Shown here piece by piece: positions 44,935 to 54,576 of a stretch of 54,666 nt of DNA. Under the pieces are notes generated by a model that ran no database searches, had not been told where the DNA came from, and worked only from the letters and a program-made list of their open reading frames with translations. This DNA comes from an uncultured Shimia sp. (GTDB lineage: Bacteria; Pseudomonadota; Alphaproteobacteria; Rhodobacterales; Rhodobacteraceae): assembly GCF_913054185.1 (NCBI RefSeq), contig NZ_CAJXIV010000015.1:1-54666 (forward strand), written 5' to 3'. Within the stretch, counting starts at the first letter, position 1, and the number at the start of each line of letters is the position of its first letter. The translations under genes and the position numbers were made by a program.

Positions 44935-46697
44935 GTGGGGCTCTCCTCTTGCCATTGGTCCAGCTCGACGGTGAACAGCGCACCACCTGTGGGCAGGTTG
45001 TGTCCGCGGATATTGCCGCCAAAACTTTGTACAAGGCCATAGCTGATCGAGAGGCCGAGGCCCATGCCCTCAGGACTGCCAACCTCTTTGGTGGTGTAAA
45101 ACGGGTCAAAGATTTTGTCCGGCGCGTCGATGCCGGGGCCAGTGTCGCGGATGTTCACACGGAGGCGTGGGGCTGTCACGATGGAGATGTCAATCTGGCG
45201 CTCGTTACTGTCGGACATGGCGTCAGCGGCGTTGTTGATCAGGTTCACAAAGACTTGGGCGAGACGCACTTCGCCGCCCAAAGCGTAGATTGGGTGGTTG
45301 TACGAGTGCGCCGCCCAGCTCAGGCTGATGTTGTCTTGGTTGAGGCGCAGTTCGGTGAGCTCGACAGCTTGGCTGATGGTGGCGACCAGATCAACGCGGC
45401 CCATGGGTTCGTTTTCGTTGCGGGCAAAGGCACGTAGGTTTTTGATGATGCGGGCCATGCGGGTGGCCATTTGTGAGATGCGGGTCAGGTTTTCGCCGGC
45501 TTTTTCGGTGTTGTCGCGGTCTAGGAACCGCGTACCGTTGTCAGCAAAGGTCTGAATGGCCTGCAAAGGTTGGTTGAGCTCATGGCTGATGCCAGCACTC
45601 ATTTGACCAAGGGCAGAGAGTTTGCCAGCTTGCACCAGATCAGCTTGGGCTTTTTTCAGCGCGGCCTCAGCCTCCTCGCGCTCGGTGATTTCGCGGCGCA
45701 GGGCTTCGTTGGTGGAAGAGAGCGCCTTGGTGCGGATGGTCACGCGCTCTTCCAGTTCAGCGTTGGCTTGGGCCAACACGCGGCGGCGTTCCAACACTTG
45801 CAGCAGGATCAGGCCAAACACCATGACCACAGCCGCGATGGCACCAGCCTGAAGACCTGCGATGCGGCGGGCGAAGCTGACGTCGACAATGGCCTCGGCG
45901 ACAAGGTCGATGATGGGCAGGTCTTTGACAATGTGCAGGCCGCGTTCCGGGATGTAGGGCCCCCAATCCATTTGCCAGATTTCATAGCCTGCGGTGATGC
46001 GGCTGGAGAATGCTGGCGTTGATGTGTTTGGTGGCGCGAGGCCCGTGCTGCCCTTCGGCCGTTTCCAGAACAGAAGTTCGGAGCGGTTGGTGATGAAGAC
46101 CTCTTTGTCGTCGTCCACAAAATACACAGCTGGGCCGTCGCCGCGCCAGTTGCCTTCCACATCGGCCATGTCCACCACAACTGTCAGCACTGCGGTCACT
46201 TTGCCGTCCGCTCCAAAGCTGGGGGCTGAAAAGTAGAAGGCACGTTGGTTGAAGCGCGCGTCGACCGCGTGATGAGTGCCGATGGCGCCGTGCAAGGCGC
46301 GGGTGAAATACGGCGTGCCAGTGAGGTTTTGCGAAGGCACAGCGTCTTCTTGCGCCGTTGCGAGGATGGTGCCATCTGCACTGGCATAGATCAGATCAAG
46401 CGCTGCGGTTTTGTCGGCCACTTCCAGCAGTAAAACGGCGCTGGGCTGGGCGTTGGTCTGATCTTTGCTCAACGCCAGCAGGGTGGGGTGTTCCGCCATC
46501 AGTACCGCAAGCTCTTGATAGCGCTGCAATTGTGCGGTGAGCCGGTCAGCTGCCAGCGCGAGATCTGCTTCGCCTCGGCGTGCCAATTGATCCAGCGCCT
46601 GGACATAGCCATAGCGCCAGACGCCGCTGGCCACGGCGATGAGCATAATGAAGAAGAGGATCAGAATCGTCGCCCGGTGGCGTATCCAAGTTCGCAT
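44931..46697 (-). CDS. DctB-like sensor histidine kinase
   Basis: A 588-residue inner-membrane kinase. An N-terminal membrane segment (ATILILFFIMLIAVASGVW) is followed by a periplasmic sensor domain of the double-PAS (dCache) type to about residue 280, a second membrane segment (AGAIAAVVMVFGLILLQVL), a coiled coil, and the kinase core with phospho-His in GISHELNQPLQAIQ and ATP motifs NLINNAADAM, DTGPGI and GMGLGLSIS. This is the C4-dicarboxylate DctB architecture, but no TRAP or DctA transporter is adjacent. It is first gene of the kinase-regulator-MFS unit. Confidence 0.92.
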   Translation of the reverse strand: MRTWIRHRATILILFFIMLIAVASGVWRYGYVQALDQLARRGEADLALAADRLTAQLQRYQELAVLMAEHPTLLALSKDQTNAQPSAVLLLEVADKTAALDLIYASADGTILATAQEDAVPSQNLTGTPYFTRALHGAIGTHHAVDARFNQRAFYFSAPSFGADGKVTAVLTVVVDMADVEGNWRGDGPAVYFVDDDKEVFITNRSELLFWKRPKGSTGLAPPNTSTPAFSSRITAGYEIWQMDWGPYIPERGLHIVKDLPIIDLVAEAIVDVSFARRIAGLQAGAIAAVVMVFGLILLQVLERRRVLAQANAELEERVTIRTKALSSTNEALRREITEREEAEAALKKAQADLVQAGKLSALGQMSAGISHELNQPLQAIQTFADNGTRFLDRDNTEKAGENLTRISQMATRMARIIKNLRAFARNENEPMGRVDLVATISQAVELTELRLNQDNISLSWAAHSYNHPIYALGGEVRLAQVFVNLINNAADAMSDSNERQIDISIVTAPRLRVNIRDTGPGIDAPDKIFDPFYTTKEVGSPEGMGLGLSISYGLVQSFGGNIRGHNLPTGGALFTVELDQWQEESPT

Positions 46698-46891
46698 ACT
46701 TGAACTCTATCGGTTTGTGGCAAGAGGAGCGAGCGTTCAGAGGCGTGTCACGCTGACTCATGTTGACGCATGGGTAGGCGAAGGTTTGCTTGATAAGTGA
46801 ATTATTTTCGCGGCGGCTCTTGCCAGTCATTGAACATTGGTTCAGTCTCGCCGAGCGATCAGCAAATCATGTTATTTTGGAGGAAGTGCCC

Positions 46892-48067
46892 ATGCCTATC
46901 CGCAATCGTATTGCGCAGATGCACGATGAGATCACCGGTTGGCGGCGCCACCTGCATGAGAACCCTGAGCTGATGTTTGATGTGCATGAGACCGCAGATT
47001 TTGTGCAAGACCGCCTCAAGGAATTTGGCGTGGACGAGATCACGCCGGGCATTGGTCAGACCGGCGTTGTGGCGGTGATCAAAGGCAAAACAGACACCAA
47101 GGGACGTGTGATTGGGCTGCGCGCAGACATGGACGCGCTGCCGATCCATGAGGCAACCGGATTGGACTATGCCTCCAAAGTGGACGGCAAGATGCACGCT
47201 TGTGGCCATGACGGACACACCGCGATGTTGCTGGGAGCGGCAAAGTACCTGGCGGAGACCCGGAATTTTGACGGCACAGCGGTGATGATTTTCCAGCCTG
47301 CCGAAGAAGGTGGCGGCGGTGGCCGTGAGATGTGCCGTGATGGGATGATGGATCGTTGGAACATCCAGGAAGTCTACGGCATGCACAACGCACCGGGTGT
47401 GCCCGTGGGGGAATTTGGCATTCGTCCTGGCGCCTTGATGGCCTCGGCGGATGAATTTGAAATTGTGGTGACTGGCAAAGGTGGCCATGCGGCAGAACCG
47501 GCGGCGGCGGTAGACACCACATTGGTTGCCGCGCAAATTTTGGTTTCCTTGCAAAGCATTGTGTCGCGTAACGTGAAACCCATTGAGCGGGTTGTGCTGA
47601 CAGTTGGCACACTTGAGACCGACAGCAGCGCGTCTAACGTGATTGCGCATACGGTGCGTATGAAAGGCACGGTGCGCACGTTGGACAACAACAACCGGGC
47701 ATTGGCCGAGAGACGTATTCGCGAGGTCGCAACTCATACCGCGTTGGCCTTTGGCGCCAAAGCGGAAGTGACTTGGGAAGAGGGCTATCCGGTAACGGTC
47801 AACCATGATCGCGAGACCGAGTTTGCCGTGGAAGCTGCGCAGGCCGTTGCGGGCGAAGCAAATGTCGATCCCGAAGTGGACCCAATCATGCCGGCAGAGG
47901 ATTTTTCCTTCATGTTGGAAGAACGGCCCGGCGCCTACATCCATTTGGGCAACGGCGACAGCGCGCAATGCCACCACCCGGCGTACAACTTCAATGATGA
48001 AGCCATCCCGCTGGGCAGCAGCTGGTACGTGGAAATGATCGAGCGGCGCATGCCGAACGCAGACTAA
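46892..48067 (+). CDS. M20-family amidohydrolase, paralogue 1 (hippurate hydrolase-like)
   Basis: Di-metal aminoacylase/carboxypeptidase of 391 residues that removes acyl groups from amino acids (hippurate or similar). Metal ligands appear in HACGHDGH near residue 100, PAEEGG near 136 and a final His in CHHPAYNFNDEAI. The dimerisation domain opens at GKGGHAAEP. A strong GGAGGAAG ribosome site precedes the ATG at 46892. It differs from the other two copies at PAEDF, where they have GGEDF. First of three tandem paralogues. Confidence 0.93.
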   Translation: MPIRNRIAQMHDEITGWRRHLHENPELMFDVHETADFVQDRLKEFGVDEITPGIGQTGVVAVIKGKTDTKGRVIGLRADMDALPIHEATGLDYASKVDGKMHACGHDGHTAMLLGAAKYLAETRNFDGTAVMIFQPAEEGGGGGREMCRDGMMDRWNIQEVYGMHNAPGVPVGEFGIRPGALMASADEFEIVVTGKGGHAAEPAAAVDTTLVAAQILVSLQSIVSRNVKPIERVVLTVGTLETDSSASNVIAHTVRMKGTVRTLDNNNRALAERRIREVATHTALAFGAKAEVTWEEGYPVTVNHDRETEFAVEAAQAVAGEANVDPEVDPIMPAEDFSFMLEERPGAYIHLGNGDSAQCHHPAYNFNDEAIPLGSSWYVEMIERRMPNAD

Positions 48068-48089
48068 AGCAGGGGCAGGGGAGAGACAT

Positions 48090-49253
48090 ATGCCGGTTAA
48101 AAACCGTTTTGCGGAATTGCACGCCGAAATCACCGAATGGCGGCGGGACATTCATGCGCATCCTGAGGTGCTGTATGAAACACACCGCACCTCCGCGTTG
48201 GTGGCGGAGAAGCTCAAGGAATTTGGTTGTGACGAGGTTGTCACTGGCATCGGCCGCACTGGTGTGGTGGGGCTGATCAAAGGCAAGAGTGACACCAAAG
48301 GCAATGTGATCGGCCTGCGCGCGGATATGGATGCGCTGCCGATGGCGGAGCAGACCGGGCTGGACTATGCCTCCCAAAACGAAGGCGCGATGCATGCCTG
48401 TGGGCATGATGGCCATACGGCGATGTTGCTGGGGGCCGCCAAGTACCTGAGTGAGACGCGTAACTTTGATGGTGCGGTGGCGGTGATCTTCCAACCGGCG
48501 GAAGAAGGCGGGAATGGCGCTTTGGCCATGGTCGAAGATGGCATGATGGAGCGCTTTGGCATCAAAGAGGTCTATGGCATGCACAATTACCCCGGCCTGC
48601 CGGTGGGGGAGTTTGCCTTACGCAAGGGGCCTTTGTTGGCAGCGGTGGATTTCTTCACCATCGAGATCGAAGGCAAAGGCGGCCACGCGGCGCAGCCCAA
48701 CAAAACCATCGACCCAACCATGATGGGCAGCCAAATCCATCTGGCCTTGCAGTCGATTGTCAGCCGCAATGTTGACCCCGTGGACCGCGCGGTACTGTCT
48801 GTGACGTCGTTTCAGACCGGCTCGGATGTTTATAATGTGATCCCGCACACCGCGACGCTTAAAGGCACGGTGCGCACCTTCAATCCTGACATTCAAGATA
48901 TGGTTGAAGCGCGTATGAAAGAGGTGGTGGCTGGTGTTGCCGCAACCTTTGGTGGGATCGCGAAGATCGACTACCAGCGCATCACACCTGCGACGATCAA
49001 CTGGGATGAGCAGGCGGAATTTGCTGAGGAAGTTGCAACCGCCGTGTCGGGCAGCTGTACCGAAGCGCCGTTGAAGATGGGCGGCGAGGACTTCTCCTAT
49101 ATGTTACAAGCCCGTCCTGGGGCTTTCATCATGGTGGGCAACGGCGACAGCGCTGCGTTGCACCACCCCGAATATAACTTTAACGACGAGGCAATCCCGC
49201 ATGGGAGCAGCTTTCTGTCGGAAGTGATCGAACGCCGCATGCCAGCGGTTTAA
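48090..49253 (+). CDS. M20-family amidohydrolase, paralogue 2
   Basis: A 387-residue M20 enzyme with the same metal-binding set (HACGHDGH, PAEEGGNG, HHPEYNFNDEAI) and dimerisation domain (GKGGHAAQP). It starts 22 bases after paralogue 1. Compared with copies 1 and 3 it has NGALAMVEDGMM where they have GGGREMC and similar, and it keeps the N-terminal ETHRTSA block shared with copy 3. Substrate difference from its neighbours is likely but cannot be read from sequence. Confidence 0.93.
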   Translation: MPVKNRFAELHAEITEWRRDIHAHPEVLYETHRTSALVAEKLKEFGCDEVVTGIGRTGVVGLIKGKSDTKGNVIGLRADMDALPMAEQTGLDYASQNEGAMHACGHDGHTAMLLGAAKYLSETRNFDGAVAVIFQPAEEGGNGALAMVEDGMMERFGIKEVYGMHNYPGLPVGEFALRKGPLLAAVDFFTIEIEGKGGHAAQPNKTIDPTMMGSQIHLALQSIVSRNVDPVDRAVLSVTSFQTGSDVYNVIPHTATLKGTVRTFNPDIQDMVEARMKEVVAGVAATFGGIAKIDYQRITPATINWDEQAEFAEEVATAVSGSCTEAPLKMGGEDFSYMLQARPGAFIMVGNGDSAALHHPEYNFNDEAIPHGSSFLSEVIERRMPAV

Positions 49254-49280
49254 GAACGTACTATTGAGCGAGGAAACACT

Positions 49281-50447
49281 ATGCCCACCAAGAACCGTTT
49301 TGCAGAATTGCATGATGAAATCACCACCTGGCGCCGTGATCTGCATGAGAACCCGGAAATCCTGTTTGAAACCCACCGCACCAGCGCGATTGTGGCGGAG
49401 AAACTGCAAGAGTTTGGCCTGGACGAAGTTGTCACCGGCATTGGCCGCACCGGCGTTGTGGGCGTGATCAAAGGCAAAGACACAGGTTCTGGCAAGGTGA
49501 TTGGCCTGCGCGCAGACATGGATGCGCTGCCGATTCACGAGCAAACCGGTCTGGAGTATGCCTCCAAGACGCCAGGCGCGATGCACGCCTGTGGACACGA
49601 CGGCCACACAGCGATGCTGCTGGGTGCGGCGAAATACCTTGCGGAAACGCGCAACTTTGACGGCACCGTTGTGGTGATCTTCCAGCCTGCCGAAGAAGGT
49701 GGCGGCGGTGGTCGCGAGATGTGTGAAGACGGCATGATGGACCGGTGGGGCATCCAGGAAGTCTATGGCATGCACAACTGGCCCGGCGTGCCACTGGGCA
49801 CCTTTGCAATCCGTCCGGGCTCGTTCTTTGCTGCTACGGATCAGTTTGACATTCATTTTGAAGGTCGTGGCGGCCACGCTGCGAAACCACATGACACGGT
49901 CGACACCACCGTGATGTCAGCGCAGGCTGTTTTGGCGTTGCAAACCATTGCCAGCCGCAATGCCGATCCGGTGGATCAGGTTGTTGTGTCTGTGACCAGC
50001 TTTGAGACGTCCTCTAAAGCGTTCAACGTGATCCCGCAGAAGGTGCACATCAAAGGCACCGTGCGCACCATGTCCAAAGAGATGCGGGATCTGGCGGAAA
50101 CTCGCATCAAAGAGATCTGCGACGGGATCGCCGCGACCTTTGGCGGAACCGTCGAGGTGAAATATCACCGCGGCTACCCAGTGATGGTGAACTCCGAAAC
50201 CCAGACCGAGTTTGCCGCCGAAGTGGCCAAGTCGATTTCCGGTCAGTGTGATGAAGCACCGCTGGTGATGGGCGGCGAAGACTTTGCCTTCATGCTGGAA
50301 GAGCGCCCCGGCGCTTATATCCTGGTCGGCAACGGCGAAGACGGCGCGATGGTGCACCACCCGGAATACAACTTCAACGACGACGCCATTCCGGCGGGCT
50401 GCTCCTGGTGGGCCGAGATTGTTGAAAAGCGGATGCCTGCTGCCTAA
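49281..50447 (+). CDS. M20-family amidohydrolase, paralogue 3
   Basis: A 388-residue M20 enzyme with full metal-binding motifs (HACGHDGH, PAEEGGGGG, HHPEYNFNDDAI). Its first 65 residues match paralogue 2 (NRFAELH, ETHRTSA, DEVVTGIGRTGVVG), while the middle (GGGGGREMC, DGMMDRW, IQEVYGMHN) matches paralogue 1, so it is either intermediate or a recombination product. It starts 27 bases after paralogue 2 and ends the tandem set. A GC-rich stem-loop follows before the convergent kinase gene. Confidence 0.93.
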   Translation: MPTKNRFAELHDEITTWRRDLHENPEILFETHRTSAIVAEKLQEFGLDEVVTGIGRTGVVGVIKGKDTGSGKVIGLRADMDALPIHEQTGLEYASKTPGAMHACGHDGHTAMLLGAAKYLAETRNFDGTVVVIFQPAEEGGGGGREMCEDGMMDRWGIQEVYGMHNWPGVPLGTFAIRPGSFFAATDQFDIHFEGRGGHAAKPHDTVDTTVMSAQAVLALQTIASRNADPVDQVVVSVTSFETSSKAFNVIPQKVHIKGTVRTMSKEMRDLAETRIKEICDGIAATFGGTVEVKYHRGYPVMVNSETQTEFAAEVAKSISGQCDEAPLVMGGEDFAFMLEERPGAYILVGNGEDGAMVHHPEYNFNDDAIPAGCSWWAEIVEKRMPAA

Positions 50448-50453
50448 TCAATA

Positions 50454-50489
50454 TGGGAGGCGGCGCCAAACTGTGCGCCGCCGGTCCCA
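50454..50489. terminator. GC-rich stem-loop between convergent genes
   Basis: A perfect 8-bp stem (GGCGGCGC / GCGCCGCC, 8-base loop) extended by TGGGA / TCCCA lies between the third M20 gene and the hybrid kinase. There is no U-run, but position suggests it stops or buffers convergent transcription. Confidence 0.6.
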
Positions 50490-50505
50490 CAATTGTGCCA
50501 AAAGG

Positions 50506-52953
50506 TCAGGAGGCCTTGCGGTGTTCCAATTGCGTCGACAGAGCCTGCAGTAGGTGGGCCTTGTTGATCGGCTTGGACAGGAAGAAATCCATGCCGGCCT
50601 CCAGACACATGTCCCGATCACTCTCAAATGCATTTGCCGTCAGCGCCACAATGGGCGGTTGAGGGATCGGCAAGGAGCGGATGATGCGGGTGGCTTCGAC
50701 GCCGTCCAACTCCGGCATGGACATGTCCATCAGCACCACATCCGGGGTGTAGGCTTTGCAGAATTCCACGGCCTGTAAGCCGTTTTCAACCTCAATCAGT
50801 TCCACATCAAACGCGGCCAGGTATTTTTGAACCAACAGGCGGTTGGTCTTGTTGTCTTCGGCCAAAAGAATACGCGCGCCTTCAAGATGTTCGGAGGCAA
50901 ACGTCGGCGCCTCCGCTTCCTTCTTGGGGCGGCCCACCGCGGGTTTGGCGTCAATTGTTGCCACAAAACAGGCGCCCTCGTCATATTCGGTACACAGAGC
51001 GATGTCTCCGCCCATGCGCCGTGCCAGCATGGCGGAAATTGTCAGGCCAAGCCCGGTGCCGCCAAAGGCGCGGGTGGTGGCTGCGTCCGCCTGAGAGAAG
51101 CGATCAAAAATGTGTTCTGCCTGCGCCTCTGTGATGCCAATACCAGTGTCAAACACCTCAACCTTGATGCCATACTCTGACGCCTCATCGCGCTTTACAA
51201 GCACCCGCACGCCGCCCTCTGACGTGAATTTCACGGCGTTGCCAACCAGGTTCACGATGATCTGTCGCAGGCGCCCATTGTCTGCGCGCACCTCAGTGGG
51301 AAGATCGTCTTCGTAGTCCACGGTGAGAGAAATGCCTTTCTGCGTCGCCTTATGTCGAAGCAATTCAACGGCACTGTCGATGCAATGGCGCAAGTTGAAG
51401 TTCACCTCGGACACTTCCAGCTTTCCACTTTCAAGCCGTGACAAATCGAGAATGTCGTTGATGATTTTCAAAAGCGCATGGCCGCTGTCGCGGATGGTGT
51501 CCACACATTGGCGATCCTCACCAGAGATGCCGCTTTCCGCGAGCAGGTCCGCCATGCCCAGAATGCCGTTCATCGGCGTGCGGATTTCATGGCTCATATT
51601 GGCCAGAAAGTCGGTTTTGGCGCGGTCGGCTTTTTCTGCCACCAGCTTTGCCTCTGCCAACTCCTTTTCATATTGCTTGGTGCGGGTGATGTCGCGCTCA
51701 ATCCCGATGTTCATGGTGATGTTGCCGTCATCATCTTTGATTGGGAAGATATTGGTGCCCACCCAGATGTCGCGCCCGTCCTTGGTCCGGTTCACGATCT
51801 GGCAATGGAACCGGTTGCCCTGGATGCGCTGATTGATCATTTCTTGGATTGTTTCGGGGTTTGTGTTTTCGGAATTGAGCAGGGCCCCAACATGTTGCCC
51901 GACGGCTTCTTCAGAGCTGTAGCCCGTCATGCGCGTGAAGCCAGCATTCACCCATTGGATTTCCCCGCTAGGCGTGCTGAGAATGATGCTGTCTGAGGCG
52001 TGTTTGGCCACAAGCGACAGACGCTCAAGCTCCGTTTCGCGCCGTTTCAACGCGTCAATGGCGCTGCGCCGCGTGTCAGACAGGCGGCCAGCAGCAAATG
52101 TCGGGATAAAAATGAGCAGCCCTATAAACATAAAAAAGATCCGCGTTCCCCACACGTCGGAGGCCGTTTTGGCCCAGCCGTTTTGGGGGCGTGCCGCCAT
52201 TTGCCAAGTCCCGCTTGGCAGTTGGATGTCCATCAGGATAGGGGAATCGTCCAAGACTGCCGGGTCTCCAAAAAACAAATCGCCTTCGGCGCCGGTGCCG
52301 TCTTTGCCAATCAGAGCTACGTCAACGGTAAGAGAGCCGTCCAACAAACCTGCCTGTTGATAGAGGCCATCCGCGTCGATGACCGCCGCCACAACGCCCC
52401 AAAACCGACGCTGTCCGTTGCGGGTGTCCCAAACGGGAAACCGACCAATAAATCCGGTGCCGCCTTGAACCAGATTGACTGGTCCCGCTAGAACCATCTT
52501 GCCGCTGTCTCGCACTCGGTAGGCCGCGGCACGCTGAGCTTCATTCTGGTTGTAGTCCAGGCCCAGAGCAGCCTTGTTGGGTTCGTAAGGATAGACGCGA
52601 GTAACAACCAAGTCTGGGGCCAGCGCGATGTTGAGAAATTCCTGATGGGTGCCCATCACTTGGCTTGCAAGCGTGCTATATTCCTCTTGCGACATATCCA
52701 AATTGGCCGACAGAGCCGCGATCATGCCGCGCACCAGTTGAATGTCTGCGTTAACATAGCCTTCGATTTGAGCTCGCAGACGGCTGGTTTCGCTGATGGC
52801 AAGCGTGCGCTGTTCCTGCTTGGTAATAAAGGTCTGGTTGCGCTCCACATAGACGGCAAAACACACCACCACCGCCAGAGCGATGAAGGAGGGCAGGTAG
52901 GACCGTCCCGCCAAAGAGCGGGCCAGGGTCCACAGGGAGTTCGTCAGTGGCAT
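50506..52953 (-). CDS. Hybrid sensor histidine kinase: CHASE-type sensor, PAS, kinase, receiver
   Basis: An 815-residue protein with a membrane segment at 21-36, a periplasmic CHASE-like sensor at about 45-265 (FLNIALAPDLVVTRVYPYEP is characteristic), a second membrane segment at 271-289, a PAS domain at about 310-425, the phospho-His at 455 (ANMSHEIRTPMNG), the ATPase motifs NLVGNAVKFT and DTGIGI with GGTGLGLTIS, and a C-terminal receiver with Asp in VLMDMSMPELDG. No output regulator is adjacent, so the phosphorelay partner is elsewhere. The ligand is unknown. Confidence 0.93.
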   Translation of the reverse strand: MPLTNSLWTLARSLAGRSYLPSFIALAVVVCFAVYVERNQTFITKQEQRTLAISETSRLRAQIEGYVNADIQLVRGMIAALSANLDMSQEEYSTLASQVMGTHQEFLNIALAPDLVVTRVYPYEPNKAALGLDYNQNEAQRAAAYRVRDSGKMVLAGPVNLVQGGTGFIGRFPVWDTRNGQRRFWGVVAAVIDADGLYQQAGLLDGSLTVDVALIGKDGTGAEGDLFFGDPAVLDDSPILMDIQLPSGTWQMAARPQNGWAKTASDVWGTRIFFMFIGLLIFIPTFAAGRLSDTRRSAIDALKRRETELERLSLVAKHASDSIILSTPSGEIQWVNAGFTRMTGYSSEEAVGQHVGALLNSENTNPETIQEMINQRIQGNRFHCQIVNRTKDGRDIWVGTNIFPIKDDDGNITMNIGIERDITRTKQYEKELAEAKLVAEKADRAKTDFLANMSHEIRTPMNGILGMADLLAESGISGEDRQCVDTIRDSGHALLKIINDILDLSRLESGKLEVSEVNFNLRHCIDSAVELLRHKATQKGISLTVDYEDDLPTEVRADNGRLRQIIVNLVGNAVKFTSEGGVRVLVKRDEASEYGIKVEVFDTGIGITEAQAEHIFDRFSQADAATTRAFGGTGLGLTISAMLARRMGGDIALCTEYDEGACFVATIDAKPAVGRPKKEAEAPTFASEHLEGARILLAEDNKTNRLLVQKYLAAFDVELIEVENGLQAVEFCKAYTPDVVLMDMSMPELDGVEATRIIRSLPIPQPPIVALTANAFESDRDMCLEAGMDFFLSKPINKAHLLQALSTQLEHRKAS

Positions 52954-53046
52954 TTTTTATCCGGTATAATCATCACAACAAACAGTGGCGTCTGGCGCAC
53001 TGTTTCAGAAAGTCCTTCACCACTTATTAATGAGGGTTTTCCCGTC

Positions 53047-53068
53047 AGCGTTGTTTGGGGGCAACGCT
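53047..53068. other. Stem-loop upstream of the waaA-like gene
   Basis: AGCGTTG pairs with CAACGCT around an 8-base loop of T and G, in the divergent gap before the GT30 gene. Only three T follow, so it is a weak terminator candidate; a leader or protein site is equally possible. Confidence 0.35.
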
Positions 53069-53144
53069 TTACGAGGGCATGGCCTTGGCCTTTTGCCGGT
53101 GTATATAAGGGCAGAGGTATTCAGCAACGGACAGGCGCAGACGT

Positions 53145-54443
53145 ATGGCCAAAGAGCACAAACGCGTAAGCCTTTCGCTTGGCTGGCAATTGCGTGGCTA
53201 TTTGATGCTGCGCCCAGTGTTGCAGCCGGTCATGCGCGCTGTGGTGGCCCGGCGTGTGGCGCGGGGCAAAGATGACCCTGCGCGCGCCCAGGAGAAACTG
53301 GGGCAGGCGGGGATGGCGCGACCTGACGGCACATTGATTTGGCTGCATGCGGTGGGGTTGGGCGAGGTCCTGGCTTTGCGACCTTTGCTGCGTGTGATGG
53401 GGGCGTTGATGCCAGAGGCGCATTTTCTTGTCACCTCAACGGCGCGCAGTTCGGCTCAGGTGTTGGGGGCAAACCTGCCCCCTCGGGTGATACATCAGTT
53501 TTTGCCGTTGGACGGACCCCGCTATGTGGCCCGTTTTCTGGATCACTGGCAGCCGGACCTGTCGATCTGGTCTGAGCAGGATCTGTGGCCCGGCGTCATT
53601 GTGGACTCCGCGCGCCGGGGCGTTCCGCTGGCCTATATCAATGCACGGATAACCCAAGGCGGGTTTGAGCGTCGGCATAAACTGCGCGCGGGCTTTAAGG
53701 ATCTGATGCAATTGTTTGCCGTTGTTGCGGCGCAGGAACCAACCTCCGCCGAGTTCTTGCAACGGCTTGGCGCAACGGACCCACAGGTCATGCCGTCGCT
53801 AAAACCGGCAGCCGCCCCTTTGAACGTGGATACGGTGTCCTTGGCAGAGATGCGGGACACATTGGCGGGGCGGCACACCTGGGTAGTGGCTTCCAGCCAT
53901 GCCCCGGACGAGGCGGTGGCCACTGCCGCCCACAAACAGGTGCTCAAATCTGATCCTGAGGCGCTGTTAATTGTCGCCCCGCGGGCACCGGAGCGGGGCG
54001 CGGAGATTTGTAGCGGGCTGGCGGAGTCTGGACTGCGGTGTGCGCAGCGCAGTCTGGGGGAGCGTTTGGAAAAGAGCCATCAAGTTTATGTGGCTGACAC
54101 GCTTGGTGAGCTGGGGCTATGGTATCGTCTTGCGCAGGTGGCTTTGATTGGCGGCAGCTTTGGCGACACTGAAGGACATAATCCTTGGGAGGCCATTGTA
54201 GTGGGCTGTCCTGTGATGTGTGGTCCCAACACAGCCAACTTTGCGCGGGATTATCTTCAGCTCGAAGGTGAGGGGTTGGCGCATCGCATTTCCGGTGAGG
54301 GCCAAGCTGCGGGTCAAATGGCAGAATGGGTGAGGGCAGGGCAGCACACAACTGCCACCACTCGTGCCAAGGGGTTGGTCGCGGAAGCCCAAGAGGCTCT
54401 GCTGCCTTTGGCGCGGCAGTTGCTGTCTTTGAGGAAGGCGTAA
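53145..54443 (+). CDS. waaA: Kdo-transferase-family glycosyltransferase (GT30, WaaA-like)
   Basis: GT30 enzymes add 3-deoxy-D-manno-octulosonate to lipid A at the inner membrane. The 432-residue protein has the acceptor-side motif WLHAVGLGEVLALRPL near residue 68 with the catalytic Glu of the GE pair, SEQDLWPG in place of the usual ETELWP, NARIT, and the donor-side GGSFGDTEGHNPWEAI with GPNTANF. The differences from E. coli WaaA (VGLGE for VSVGE, EQDLWP for ETELWP) could mean a specialised paralogue. The N-terminal membrane anchor is weak. No lpxK or other lipid A gene is beside it. Confidence 0.87.
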   Translation: MAKEHKRVSLSLGWQLRGYLMLRPVLQPVMRAVVARRVARGKDDPARAQEKLGQAGMARPDGTLIWLHAVGLGEVLALRPLLRVMGALMPEAHFLVTSTARSSAQVLGANLPPRVIHQFLPLDGPRYVARFLDHWQPDLSIWSEQDLWPGVIVDSARRGVPLAYINARITQGGFERRHKLRAGFKDLMQLFAVVAAQEPTSAEFLQRLGATDPQVMPSLKPAAAPLNVDTVSLAEMRDTLAGRHTWVVASSHAPDEAVATAAHKQVLKSDPEALLIVAPRAPERGAEICSGLAESGLRCAQRSLGERLEKSHQVYVADTLGELGLWYRLAQVALIGGSFGDTEGHNPWEAIVVGCPVMCGPNTANFARDYLQLEGEGLAHRISGEGQAAGQMAEWVRAGQHTTATTRAKGLVAEAQEALLPLARQLLSLRKA

Positions 54444-54454
54444 GCCTTGTAAGC

Positions 54455-54509
54455 CGCAACGGTTGCGTGCGGTGGGGTAGGGCTTCCGAAAGGCCAGCTT
54501 CCCTGCCCC
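54455..54509. other. Stem-loops after the waaA-like gene
   Basis: CGCAAC-G-GTTGCG (54455-54467) is a short perfect palindrome. GGGGTAGGG (54474-54482) pairs with CCCTGCCCC (54501-54509) with one G-U pair, enclosing a CCGAAAGG tetraloop-like apex. Neither stem is followed by a T-run. The second stem abuts copy B of the conserved element. Confidence 0.5.
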
Positions 54510-54559
54510 AAACCTGCACCTCTGCGAAACAGCTGCGATGCTGACGTATTACCGACGTT
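54507..54559 (-). repeat. Conserved 42-nt intergenic element, copy B
   Basis: On the minus strand it reads ACGTCGGTA, two bases, ACGTCAGCA, TC, then GCAGCTGTTTCGCAGAGGTG, collinear without gaps with copy C (35 of 42 identical) and copy A (33 of 42). The A-rich stretch CCAAAAA preceding it is shared with copy C. It lies past the waaA-like stop and next to the GANTC cluster; the next gene is outside the window. Confidence 0.75.
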
Positions 54560-54576
54560 GTTTTTGGCGTGGTGAG

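Noticed and set aside
54474..54509. Possible SRP (4.5S) RNA apex from the GGAAG/GAAA-like hairpin
   Set aside because: The conserved SRP helix 8 sequence and its internal loops are not present on either strand.
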